Source of the DNA: Channa striata
Taxonomy: Eukaryota > Chordata > Actinopteri > Anabantiformes > Channidae
Length of the DNA: 64,000 nt
Direction: 5' to 3'
Assembly (NCBI GenBank): GCA_033026295.1
Contig: CM065168.1
Coordinates: forward strand, 28,632,306 to 28,696,305
In this document: piece by piece, positions 1-10,270 of the stretch
How the letters are laid out: every line of letters begins with the position of its first letter
How positions within the stretch are numbered: the stretch's first letter is position 1
The notes under the pieces: model-generated
Seen by the model: only the letters and a program-made list of their open reading frames with translations
Told to the model about the DNA's origin: nothing
Databases searched by the model: none
Translations under genes and position numbers: made by a program

Positions 1-319
1 AAATACATGTTACGCGATACACGGGAGGATCGTGCCAAGCCCTTGCTTCTGCCCCATATGTGCTAATAGCCTTTTCAGAGGAGTGAGAATGAGGATGATT
101 TGGAAAGGACTGAGGCGTCAAAAAGAAAACAGATGATCCAAATGTGAGTTTGTGTATTTGCCTGGATGAGTTGTGTTTTCCTCTCAGGCATGTAATCAGA
201 AATGTAGTAGCTGCCAATAAGTCAACTTTGAGTTGAAGTGATTGGGAGTTGCGTGGTGTTGTAAACCTTTTTAAATTCTGAAAGTCATTCCAAATGCCAC
301 TCTCTTGTCTTTACTGCAG

Positions 320-531
320 TGAAGAAGCAGGGCCAAAGTGGCATCATCTCCTGCTTTGGCTTCAGTCCTTGCCAGTCTGTTTACGCCTGTGGCTCCTACT
401 CCCGCTGCGCTGGCCTCTACTCCTGCCAAGACGGCACCCTGCTGGCTTTGCTGCCGACCCGTCATCACGGAGGCCTCACCCATCTGCTCTTCTCCCCCGA
501 TGGCAACTACCTGTACACCGGAGGGCGCAAG
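320..531 (+). CDS. wrap53: wrap53 (telomerase Cajal body protein 1), internal coding exon; gene is 5'-truncated by the window
   Basis: WRAP53/TCAB1 is a WD40 scaffold that binds the CAB box of scaRNAs and telomerase RNA and brings them to Cajal bodies. Read with one base carried over from the previous exon, this exon gives about 70 residues starting [16 protein letters not shown] and including [15 protein letters not shown] and [14 protein letters not shown]. They align closely with human WRAP53 ([27 protein letters not shown]...GARK). The exon follows a pyrimidine-rich acceptor ending tttactgcag and ends in AAG before a gtgaac donor, phase 0. The blades seen here are central WD40 repeats. 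All earlier exons (acidic N-terminus, first WD repeats) lie upstream of base 1. Identity is firm from protein similarity; exact borders rest on splice consensus and frame. Confidence 0.93.
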
Positions 532-1311
532 GTGAACACATGCATACACACTTAATTGAGCAAGCATGCCAAGAAGAGACCTAAAGGTAATAAAACTGTT
601 TGTTTGAGTCATCACACAACCTTAGCCAGCAATGGGCTTTGTGTGTGAAGCCACTGACTTTGCTCTGTTGCACTGAGAAAATGGATACTCAAGTTTTATC
701 AAGAGCTTTATTTATTTGTCTGCTCATAATCAATCTGATTATGAGTGATGTCCTTGAGTAAGTCTGCAGTTCTGATTTTGTCATGTGAGAACCTGTCCAT
801 TGGATTTGTGTGATGCAGAGGTTTGTCATGTTTAATGTTAGAACCTTTGTTTTGAACATCCATTGGATTTGTGTTCTTTGTGCGTCAAAACACTTGATTG
901 AAACTTCAACGCGACAGCTTAAAGAAAGCTTTTATTTTATTTACTTATTACCAGATTGATTGATTTTCATTGTTTATTTATTTTTTCATATTATTTTGTT
1001 TAAAAATAAAAATAAAGACATTTGAGAAGATTAAAATTATTTAAAAGTTTTAAAACCTGTTCACCCTTGCAAGTTGGTTTGAGACCCCTGGTGTAAAGTA
1101 TTAAACTCCTTCACCCTTGCAAGTTGGCAAAACAATTAAAATAAATACCTCATTAATGTCTAAGTGAAGACAGGTTTCTATAAAGTTATGCAAATTAAAT
1201 AATAGTATGTGTCTATCTTATAAGAACACTGATAATTTGAAGATAAAAACAGAAATAACTAGGTTCATGGGAAAACATGATGTGTGTGTTTGTGTGTGTG
1301 TGTGTGTGTAG
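532..1311 (+). other. wrap53 intron with short direct repeats and a perfect hairpin
   Basis: AT-rich 780-bp intron. It holds a perfect 9-bp inverted repeat with a 5-nt loop (723-745), a 16-bp direct repeat at 796-811 and 859-874, and an 18-bp direct repeat at 1061-1078 and 1110-1127. It ends in a TG dinucleotide array that abuts the exon. I saw no coding exon or convincing C/D or H/ACA snoRNA in it. Confidence 0.8.
1283..1310 (+). repeat. (TG)n microsatellite forming the 3' end of a wrap53 intron
   Basis: TG dinucleotides, interrupted once by TTTG, run to the AG of the acceptor at 1310-1311. No pyrimidine tract lies between the array and the exon, so the repeat takes its place. Length variation here would change the acceptor itself. 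Confidence 0.9.
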
Positions 1312-1415
1312 GATCCGGAAATCCTGTGCTGGGACCTGAGGGAGCCAGGCAAGGTTGTCTTTTCATTTAAAAGACATGTGGCCACTAACCAGCGCATCTA
1401 CTTTGACTTGGACCT
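1312..1415 (+). CDS. wrap53: wrap53 coding exon, WD40 segment with the NQRIYFDLD motif
   Basis: Starts in phase 0 directly after GGRK of the previous exon and encodes [13 protein letters not shown], then [13 protein letters not shown]. This matches human WRAP53 DAELLCWDLR and [15 protein letters not shown]. The 104-bp exon ends two bases into a codon, before a gtaagt donor. The acceptor is odd: the usual pyrimidine tract is replaced by a TG repeat running up to the AG (see findings). The intron before it is 780 bp and the one after it only 107 bp. Confidence 0.93.
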
Positions 1416-1522
1416 GTAAGTTTACTTCACTACCCACGGATTGACTCATAGACAAAATCCACTGTAAATGTTTACATGTGTTTTTAACTGGTGTCTGTCT
1501 GTATGTATATCTACATATAAAG

Positions 1523-1663
1523 GTCAGGCAGGTACCTGCTGAGTGGCGACACAGAGGGAGTGGTGTTAGTGTGGGACACCCACACAGCTCCCCCTGATTC
1601 TGATGAACTACTCCAACCTCAGCTCAGGTTCCAGGCCCACTGGGATTGCACCAATGGCATCAG
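1523..1663 (+). CDS. wrap53: wrap53 coding exon, WD40 blade with VWDT signature
   Basis: The exon completes a Leu codon split over the 107-bp intron and reads SGRYLLSGDTEGVVLVWDT, followed by a Pro/Asp-rich loop, then FQAHWDCTNGI. Human WRAP53 has GQFLVSGSTSGAVSVWDT and KDCTNG at the same places. It ends with two bases of a Ser codon before a gtataa donor. The acceptor (catataaag) has a weak pyrimidine tract. The loop between VWDT and the CTNG motif differs from the human one, as expected for a surface loop. Confidence 0.92.
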
Positions 1664-2557
1664 GTATAATGCTTAAATATTCTTGATGCTTTCCACTGGC
1701 AGACGACATGTAACTACAGTAAGAGCTATATCTGACCACCATTACTAAGTTTGTTTTTTTGTCATAATTTCTTGCTAAGGAGCTCTAAAGGCCAACCAAT
1801 AATTTCACAAATTAAAAGTAAACATGTACTCTAAACACTCTGTTGGAAGAAAATATGCATTCTGGTAAAGTAACATCATACTGAACAGAGGTAGAACAAA
1901 AAGCAGAACAACTGTGAATAATTTTTCAGTCATTTCCTATGACTGTGTTGGCTGTTTAGCCGCACGATTGCAGGATTTAGCTGTTAGATGAGAGCTATTG
2001 TGAACTATAACCGTAGCCTTTGTGTGTATTTAAAAAGGAAATGTGGCAAACTGATCCAAGTAGCAGTTGTGGTAACGTAATATTGCATTTTGTATAGGAT
2101 AGACTGAAAACTTGTATCATAGCTTTTAATGGACTTAAAAATGCATAGGAAACTTTGTTTAAAATAAATTGGTACCCTGTAAATGAGGTTGTTCCAGTAT
2201 AAAACATTTTATTGTTTAATGGCAATAACCTGGAGTGCACAACAGGTCAGTGTGGTGGAGTTTCTGCTCCCACAAACAGTGTGTCAAAGACATATTGTGT
2301 GTTCTGTGAATTCATGTTTTATATACACCTGAGCATGTTGTATTATCTTAAAGTCTCTGTTTGAAATTATGTGTGGGTGCTAAAGAAACCTTCATAAGTT
2401 CGAATTTAAATTTAGCACTGTGAAATGGCTTTATTCCTTCAGTGTTTATATAAATGTATTTCAAATTGAAATGTTACAGTGCAAAATATGTGAGTTGCTT
2501 TTCTATCATTTTATTTCCCACTCTTTTATTTTCTTCCTGTTCTTGCTGTTCTTCCAG
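1664..2557 (+). other. wrap53 last intron, carrying one copy of an unidentified dispersed repeat
   Basis: 894-bp AT-rich intron between exons ending 1663 and starting 2558. Positions about 2236-2352 are similar to 42950-43075 in the efnb3 intron (separate entries). The rest is unremarkable unique-looking DNA ending in a long pyrimidine tract. Confidence 0.75.
2236..2352 (+). repeat. Unidentified dispersed repeat, copy 1
   Basis: Shares long matching blocks with 42950-43075: cacaacaggtca, gtcaaagaca, attgtgtgttc, atatacacc and gagcatg in the same order and spacing. By eye the identity is about 80-85%. The two copies differ by a 3-base indel in the first half and by short indels at the ends. 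I cannot assign the family; a transposon fragment is the likeliest explanation. Confidence 0.75.
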
Positions 2558-2783
2558 TGTTCATCCCTTTATGCCGTTATTGGCAACCTCCAGTGGCCAG
2601 CGGCAGTTCCCATGGCCAGGTGACAGTGAGGGTGACTCAGGTTCTGATGGCGAGGGCACTGAAGCTGTTGCTTCACCACAGGAGATTCGACAAGACAACA
2701 CTCTGACTCTCTGGTGGGCCGGACCACTTGGCCCTGCTGCAGAGGGGACCCAGGAGCAAAACACTGTAGTGGCGGAGGCCTGA
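2558..2783 (+). CDS. wrap53: wrap53 terminal coding exon and stop codon
   Basis: Completes the split Ser codon and encodes VHPFMPLLATSSGQRQFPWP, a match to the last WD40 blade of human WRAP53 ([20 protein letters not shown]). An acidic Ser/Gly/Glu linker follows, then DNTLTLWWAGPLGP (human LQLWWCGGAP), and a poorly conserved tail ending VVAEA before TGA at 2781-2783. The acceptor is a good pyrimidine tract ending cttccag. With the three preceding exons the window holds about 227 residues, roughly the C-terminal 40% of the protein (human is 548 aa). The acidic insert after the last blade is typical of this family and fast evolving. Confidence 0.93.
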
Positions 2784-3716
2784 ATTTTGTTAGCCAGTTA
2801 GGTTTAGCCAGCTGATACAAACTGAGGTACACCTGCAGAGTGATATTTATTCTGCGTATGTTTTGTTTGCATAAGAATAATTACAAGACAGTTTTTGCCA
2901 TTAGTAACATGATGCCCAACAAAAAAATGGGCTACATAACAAGTGAGTTAGAGCCCAATAACGTTTTCCTTGTTTTCCTTTTTAATTTCCACTTTGCATT
3001 AATTCAATAAGGATTCTTTATGTATTGGATGGATTTGATTTAAGTGAAAGCCCTGGCTGAGCAGCCTAGCACCTCTCTGCTGATCCCACCTTCTGCAGTC
3101 TGACTCGTCGGAGTGTTGGTTTACGTGTGTGTGTGGCTGTAATGCTGCCCCAGAGATTCCTAACTGCTACAGTACAATAAGTGCCATTTGTTCTTGAGCT
3201 TTGCTTTTGTAAACTGATGACTCGTGTTTTTAACTTCTTTTTTAAACTAGTGAGCGCACCAAGCCGTGATGCTCTGTGCATGCCCATTTAAAATGTATAT
3301 TTTTGTAAAGCCATAATGTTAATTGAATTTTTTGAATGTATACTTTGTAAACAGATTACGGTAACCTCATAAAAATCTGTGAAAGTCTTTAATTAGCAGG
3401 TGCACATTGAAAATTTGTGATTTATAATTTTTTTTCTACAGATTCTACTCAGATTACATTTGTACCTGTGTGAATGTTGATGTGCGAGACATTGTGTTTG
3501 AATAATTCATATGCACTGCGGTGATTTGCTCATTGCTTATGTTGCTGTCAGTGCTTTGTGTAGGGTTGTTTTACAGGTCGCTCAGAAGCTTAGCACACTC
3601 CGATCAAAGCCTTGTATCTTTACACTGTTTATCTTTTCATTGTGAACCCTCTGTTTGCTCAGATTTCTTGCTAAGCAATAGTAGCTCCAAGAGTTATTAC
3701 ACAATACTACACAAAT
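2784..3716 (+). other. wrap53 3' untranslated region (probable)
   Basis: Follows the wrap53 stop. There is no canonical AATAAA or ATTAAA hexamer in this stretch, only variants such as AATAAG at about 3006 and 3176. The first canonical signal is at 3811, inside the adjacent MITE. No ORF here looks coding. The 3' end cannot be fixed without transcript data. Confidence 0.5.
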
Positions 3717-3925
3717 CAGTCCCTCCAGGAATTCCCTCCAATGTTGCAACCTCAACAATTAATTGAACCAATCCCACAAGAATTCTGCACGACCTTGCTA
3801 TTTAAAACACAATAAAAACATTGCTACCTGTCCCTAATTTCTTTTTTTTTTCAATAGCTGTTTTGTAATTATGCATTTTGGGCTGCAGCAATCACAGAAA
3901 TGTCCCCAAAATCCTGGAGGGACTG
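3717..3925. mobile_element. Non-autonomous DNA transposon (MITE), 209 bp, TIR beginning CAGTCCCTCCAGGA
   Basis: The left end reads cagtccctccaggaattccc and the right end reads aaatcctggagggactg, its reverse complement over about 14 bp with further partial pairing. Both sides carry the identical 6-mer acaaat (3711-3716 and 3926-3931), a probable target-site duplication. I recall the TIR as that of a common fish MITE family; the superfamily is uncertain because hAT elements normally make 8-bp duplications. There is no coding capacity. Confidence 0.85.
3811..3816 (+). terminator. Candidate wrap53 polyadenylation signal AATAAA
   Basis: First canonical AATAAA after the wrap53 stop, about 1.03 kb downstream. 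It is followed within 40 bases by a T-rich stretch that could act as the downstream element. It lies inside the 209-bp MITE, so if used, the transposon supplied the gene's poly(A) site. A second AATAAA is at 4104-4109. Confidence 0.35.
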
Positions 3926-3931
3926 ACAAAT

Positions 3932-6821
3932 GTATGCTCCACCAGGAAGCATTAATCTCTTTGATTCATAGCAGTGTCTGCAACAGCTGGCTTTTATTCA
4001 AACTGGAGTGAATTAAATACATATCTCTTCACAGAATCACACAGTCTTATTCATTTTTTTTTTTTACTTTATATTAAAAGCAGTTCAGAGTTGGGTGCCC
4101 TGTAATAAATCCCTGATGAATGTAAGATGATGTTACACTCAAGTCAAGAGGCAGCTCTTAAAAGCTAAAAGAACTTCACTTATGAGATGGAAACTATTCA
4201 TAGCTTTCACCTTTCCCACACATGTTCTGTTTGAATGCACACGCTCATGTATTTGATTGTATGAAACCACAGGGGCACACCAAGCACAGAGCCAAGTTGG
4301 AGAGCTGCACTGTTGTGTTGTGCAGGTTGCTTAGCAACCGTCTCCGCCTGGGGAGAGGAGAGTAGGTAGAAAGATGACAGGAAGGAAAATTGGGGGCAGA
4401 TAAAGAAAAAAAAAAAGCCAAGCAAGTGTAATAAATAATCCAGTGGTGTAGTTGTTGCTACTTGTTTGTCTGGTGGTCTGGACTCAATCTTAGCCTTGTC
4501 AGAGAGAAGTATGTGTTTGGTGATGAGTGAGATGTATTTTATTTTTTCTGGGTACCTTCTGTTTGCCATCAGGAAAAGAAATGGATTACAACACAAGACA
4601 ATCTACTGACAGTTGCTTAAACCCGATGTTAATGGTGTGCGATGAAGTATGCCCTTAAACAGGCAGATGCTGGACATTTCTACATCATATCCGCTTAAGC
4701 AGTTGCAACAGTGCCAAAAACATCACTTCATTCAGAGATAAGCAAGTGAAACAGGAGTCACCTGGTGTAAGCTCAATTTCAGGCCCAAGCAAACAGAAAA
4801 TGTTAACGCGTTCAAATTGTAATGATACCCCAGTCATATTTCAATATTAGCTAAAGATAAAATTACAATGTTTACCTTTAGCACAGGTTGTGACAAACCT
4901 CTCAGAGAATTATCCACCCTACTCTGCAATTCCCCTCAGCTGCACAGAGCTCTTTAGTGTCTTCTAGCTCATTGTTTTGATGTTATGGCCTCGAACTTTA
5001 CAAGTGGAGCATTTAGCAGCTGAAAAGGCAGATAATGCATTGCTTTTAGTAGTAAGTGGAGCTCAAAACAGAACGTGATCCAATCCACTGCCTGTCATCC
5101 ATGAGGATATGGTGTTAGTGAACTATTTGTTATTTTGTAAGCTTCATATTTTAATGTCACTAATATGTTTACTGAGTTTCCCACTGCAGTGGCAACAAAA
5201 ATCAAATGATTGGTTCTTTCATAGATGTAAGTTTTTATCAAGATGTGTTCACTTCACAGCATTTCATAGAACAGCATTTATCCACTTGATACTTAGTCAA
5301 TTTCTATCACTGTTACAAAACTAATAAGCATGGATATCTAAATTTTGATTTAAGCTTATGTTCCCATTGTCAAAAACATTTCCATCCTATGCTGAAACTA
5401 CACATTCCTGCATTTATCTCCAACCCAAAGTTCTTTACTGTTGTGCCTTAACTCGGTAATGTACACTTTGTCATATGTATAGACAATGGTGGTGTTGAAG
5501 TCACGTCAGCCAAACTAAAATGCTGTCACAGAGACGACAACAAAGCCATTATCTTCATCCCAAGGTGGCTGCAGTAACTTGTGCAGTTAATGAGCCAATC
5601 CACATCAAGTGTTTTGTGTTTCTGTGCTCTTTGCTTCCATTTACGTTGCATCCTGAGTGAGTCTCCATGGCCTTGCATAAGTGCCTTCCATTAGACAGCC
5701 GCACACATACACACAAAAAAGCCACAGCGCTTATCATCAGAGAGAGTGCGGAATAGTAAATAATGGGATCTTGATATTAAAGAAGACATTTGAAAACAAT
5801 TATTCAAATGGCTGTCTGCTTGTTGAATCTCCTAATCCCACAGTGAAGCACTCAAGCAAACACTCAGCATGTGACCCCGGCTGAATTAGCGTGGAGGAAA
5901 AGAGGAGCACACACAGCTCGGAGGCTGGAGATGCTAAAATGTCTAGACTGCTCCCTGCTTTGTCACTCTCCTGCTGCCTTTGAAAGGAAAAGCCTTTTTA
6001 TAACGTGAAGCCGAGGGAAAAGATTTCCTGTAGCTTTTAGAGGTTGTCATACATGGCAATTCTCAAAATGTCAAAGGGACGGCTCCGTTATCTCGGAATG
6101 GCTTTGAATGTGTTTGGCAGCCGCTTAGCGCAGGCCTTCACTCTGGCCCAGCTCTTACACACCAGTGCACTGGAGTTGTTACACCCGTTTCCTTCACAAG
6201 TAACAGGTTATGTGCTGCACTTCCACAGCTGCCACTTTATTTTGTTCATCTCCCAGTTTAAGGATGATTAACGGTCACCACGTTCCACCAAAATGTGTGT
6301 GATATGACCTTGTTGAATCCATGCTTTCCAAAATCTGGGTTGTGCTCCCAGACAAACACGGCCTTATTTAGCTATCGCTGCATCAGTAATCATCCAGGTC
6401 ATCGGCTTATTTCTGACACCAAAAGGAGGAAGGATTATCTTCCTGTGGTGGCTCCTGAAATCCCAAGGCATGGGGAAGGTTTTAAACGGGTTTGAGCCCC
6501 GAGCACTTTGAGATTGGGGACACGTAGGTCAACTTAACAGATTACTGCAGCAATTTGCTATTGCACTTTCAGAAAGTCATGGGACTGGATGGAATGGTCC
6601 AAACGGATGTAGCAACACCACTCGTTGTCCGTAAAAGTGGTCAAAGCAGTGGGTAACAGTGTGCACCCCACAGAGCTGAGAGATCGCACAGAGAAATAAA
6701 AAGTTTATTTTACTGCACTACACATACTTGACTACCACAAGTTACACTTTGCAGATTAAGATTTGACATTAAAATGCTTATTGCATCTGTGCAGATTTAA
6801 CTATGACAGACTGGTTTAAAT
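3932..6821. other. Intergenic DNA between wrap53 and efnb3, no gene seen
   Basis: AT-rich with scattered short open frames on both strands, none with recognisable domains, good codon structure or splice-linked partners. There is an AATAAA at 4104 that could serve wrap53. No structured repeat was recognised here. Confidence 0.6.
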
Positions 6822-7062
6822 TACAGACAGTTTCCAGAAAAGTTGGGATATTGTGTAAAATGTAATTTAAACACAACGCAACAATATCCACATTGTGTCA
6901 GGCCTCGTTTCGGACTGTAAATAGCACAAAGACAACGTATCAAATGTTGAAACTGACACTTTCAATTTGTTCATTTTGAATTGGATGCCAGCAACCTGTT
7001 TCAGTTCAATTCTCTTTTGATTTACATTTTACACAAGAATGCTTCTAGAAACTGGATTTGTA
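6822..7062. mobile_element. Non-autonomous Tc1/mariner-like MITE, about 241 bp
   Basis: The left end (tacagacagtttccagaaaa, then gttgggatattgtgtaaaat) is the inverted complement of the right end (tttacattttacacaaga, then ttctagaaactggatttgta). Both ends abut TA, the target of Tc1/mariner elements. The interior includes caaagacaacgtatcaaatg and tttgaattggatgccagcaa, which I recognise as typical of a very common fish TcMar-related repeat. The copy is degenerate and non-coding. Confidence 0.85.
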
Positions 7063-7240
7063 ACACAAACCTGATCAGCACTTGCATACATCTGCAATAA
7101 TGTTCCAGTAATATAATACTGGTGGGCGATTCGAAGCCTGTAGAGTGATTCGTTTGTACACAGTATTCATCATATTCTTTTCTTTTAAAACAAAATAAAG
7201 AATTGAGGCTGCAGCTGGTCTGTGGACATGCGTGGTCACA

Positions 7241-7768
7241 TATACACAAAAAGTTATTCGACTTTCAGGTGAAATTTTGAAATGCACCTATAATGTGCTA
7301 TAACCTACACAGTTGAACTGAATCTGACCTTCTCTAAACTGTGGAATGCACATGTCCAACTGTTCAAAGTTTCAGTACTTATTAACATGCTGTTCTAACG
7401 AGGTAACCACGTGATTCAAGGATCATGTCTGATCAATGAATCGAACACTAAATGTTCCGCTTCAATGGCAATTCGTACTCTCCTCTTTCATCATGCTCTC
7501 CACATTTTGACATCATAAGACCAAGACCACACTTAACTACTGGCAAGTTGTTGAGACACTGACATGTTTTGTTCTTATGTCGCCACCACTGTTACTAGAT
7601 TTTGTTTCAATAAATTGTTAGTAGTGAAGAAATTACAATGGCATACTTCTACTTCGATGCCCGACTTTCATCATCACTGTATGACATCACTGTAACATGA
7701 ACTATCTACATTTTCCCAAAATTTTGCCCAAAAGTCAAATATCCCTAACTTTTTGTGAGTGGTGTATA
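7241..7768. mobile_element. Second Tc1/mariner-like MITE, different family, about 528 bp
   Basis: The left end reads tatacacaaaaagttattcg followed by actttcaggtgaaat. The right end reads ccaaaagtcaaatatcccta followed by actttttgtgagtggtgtata. They are imperfect inverted repeats with a short gap in the left copy, flanked by TA. Interior blocks such as gaccttctctaaact, tgcacatgtccaactgttca and tgtaacatgaact are those of a familiar fish repeat. Old copy, no intact transposase. Confidence 0.85.
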
Positions 7769-9811
7769 TTTCTGTTCCCTTCAAAAATAATTATAATATG
7801 ATCATTCCTCAACTTCTCTGTAACCGTAATTATCAAGTCTAATTTTTTTGCCCATCAGTTTCATTTATGACCAAACTAATTTGTGTTTAGTGACAGAAAA
7901 TACGACATTGCTAACATTCTGACCGCAATGGCACACGTGTTTGTGTTGTCATCAGTCCACCAGTAGCGTTTTTGCATTTCTTATTATTTTGTTCTTTCTT
8001 CAGTTTCAGGTTACATCTGTTTCCCTGCCCGCCGTTGATCACTGACTTCCTCTGTTAAGACTAGTTAGGATAGAAGCAAAATCCCCAAATAATGAACGTG
8101 TTCATGCCCATGACGCAAAAATAAAATGCCTTATTGTTCACAGGCAGTTGTACAAAGTAATTTTCACGCAGCCACATTTTCTGCTCATTACAGATGGACC
8201 TAGTCTGAAGTTCAGACGACTTGAGGTTTTTCCTTGCAAAGCCCGAATCTGTGGGGATATTATTATAAGTCCCAACCAGCCCATTTCATCAGCTGCCAAC
8301 ATAGCCACATTCCTATGAATACATCCCATTTCCATTCCAAAAGGCTGCAGCTGTGATTGACACGTCCTTGTTCTCTGGTTTACATTAGATGTGAAAATAA
8401 TTGGCACCTGTACTCCTTCACATGTTCTGAAGCCAGGAAAGCAAAGCACCAGAGGATTCATTTCATGCTGGAGTCGGAGGCCCTTCTATTCACTCCAGAT
8501 GTGGAGGCACACACTGATATCCATCTGAAATAGCGGCGAAGATTAATACAGAGTAAAGATGTGTCATATCATCATATTCTCTTGTTGTTCACATGTGTCT
8601 CTGCATTGATGTTTCTCTCACGCGTATAGAAACCCTCACAGAATATCAACTTGAGATATATGTACGTGCGTGTGTGCCTCTCCCATCCCTCTACCCTTCA
8701 CCTCATCCTCTTCTCATCATCTCATCCTCTCCCAATCTCCTCTTCCTGCTCTCTGCACATTCCCTCTGGTGATTTCCGTAGCTAGTTATCATGAGGGTGA
8801 ACCCATTGAAGTACATTAAGCAGCCAGTATCCCAGTCAGCCCTGACAGATTGGATATGATCTTGGCGGTTTAGCGTGTGCCCAGTGATGCCCAGGGAGAG
8901 TAATTGCTTGCGTAATTGCACTCTGGGGGAAAGGTGGAGCAGCAAGGCCTAAATGCATCCTTCTACCTGCCTTCAGGCTGCACGGGCAACTCTTGTTCCA
9001 GTGCCTGACCAATCTGCACACTTTTCCATATCCACCCCCTCTCATTCAGCGCTTCGCACTGCCTGGAGGGGAGGTTTATTGAGGTGTCGGCAGCTGAGAA
9101 GGCTGGAGGCAGAGTGGTGTCAAGTGGAGCAGTGAGCAGGTCAGAGGAGCTGTGCGAGGGACAGATGGAGGAGGAGATTAGGGGACGCAAGAAGGCCCTT
9201 TGATGAAATGAAATGAGAGGTAGAGGAAGGGAGAGGCAGATATGGAGAGCAAAAATAAATAAATTAAAAAATTAAAATCAAAGTCGAAGAACTGGGAAAC
9301 GTGAGAGATCACCGAAGACCAGCAGAGAGATGACAACATGGCTTCCACCCGTCCACTGAGGAGGCGACCTGGAGCCAAGGACCCATACGTTAAAAGATGT
9401 TTTGTTACTGTGAACAAATCCACGAAAAGCCCAAAGCCAACGCTGCTTTTTCACATGACCCATGCTGCAATAAGTGTCGGTTCCACGTGTCTCTGTTCAA
9501 GAATGATTCCTGGTGTGAATGTGACTGCGTCCAAGTCAAACACGATGCTAGAAAAGAAAAGCACAAACTTGCACAAGCTGAGACTTGCACTGACAGATGT
9601 CACCCTGAGATTCCCAAATGACATTTCCAGTCAAGAGAAACCAAAGATATAAAACATTTGCTCCTGATGCAATTTTACCACCTTACACACTTCATTATGC
9701 ATCTGCATTACAGGACTAACTCAAACAGACTTTTTAGTTTAATTCAGTGTAAAAGTTAAATGTTTAATGAATTTCCAGTGGTTCATGCAACAACCTGACA
9801 GTATTTGTGTG
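7769..9811. other. Intergenic DNA, no confident gene
   Basis: Low-GC DNA rising to moderate GC near 8700-9350. One open frame at 9338-9652 starts with a strong Kozak-type context (acaacATGG) and could encode 104 residues without recognisable domains; I treat it as unproven (see findings). Nothing else stands out. Confidence 0.5.
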
Positions 9812-9819
9812 ATCTTTAA

Positions 9820-10270
9820 CAGTGGTCCCCAACCTTGTTTGTGCCACAAACCGGTTTAGTGTCAGACAATATTGTGGCAGACTGGCCTTTCAGGTGTGGC
9901 GGATAAATACAACGAAATAAAATGATAGGACCGGCATAAAAACTGGTATTTTTAAAATATAATAATTAAGGTGAATCCACTGAGTATGCAACTTTATTGC
10001 AGCATCCATAACATGAGTAATGTCCTCTCAGCCCCACAGTCTCAGCTCGGAGGCTACAGAAGACCTGTGTGTGTGTTACCGTAACACGGTCAGAGACCAG
10101 GGGCAGACAAAAGGTAACACATGTGACCGAGCCAAGCATCCAGACAAGAGTGAGTCATAGACAGATGTGTCGGATAGAATAATGTAGTTTATGTATTCTT
10201 TTTGTGTGGCACGCTACCAATTGACCCACGGACCCCTACCGCACAGTGGCCCGGAGGTTGGGGACCCCTG
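9820..10270. mobile_element. Non-autonomous hAT transposon, 451 bp, with target-site duplication
   Basis: Starts cagtggtccccaacc and ends ggttggggacccctg, inverted repeats of about 15 bp with few mismatches, continuing into the subterminal accggttt / gacccacggac region. It is flanked by atctttaa (9812-9819) and atctataa (10271-10278), an 8-bp duplication with one mismatch, as made by hAT transposases. The interior has no transposase ORF. This TIR type is widespread in fish genomes. Confidence 0.9.

Noticed and set aside
79..143. Possible extra wrap53 exon between a cttttcag acceptor and an aat|gtgagt donor, open in one frame (RSENEDDLERTEASKRKQ)
   Set aside because: Its phase does not join the next exon at 320: the frame needed there has several stops in this segment. 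The peptide also does not match the WRAP53 region expected just before KKQGQSG. It could be an alternative exon, but nothing supports that.
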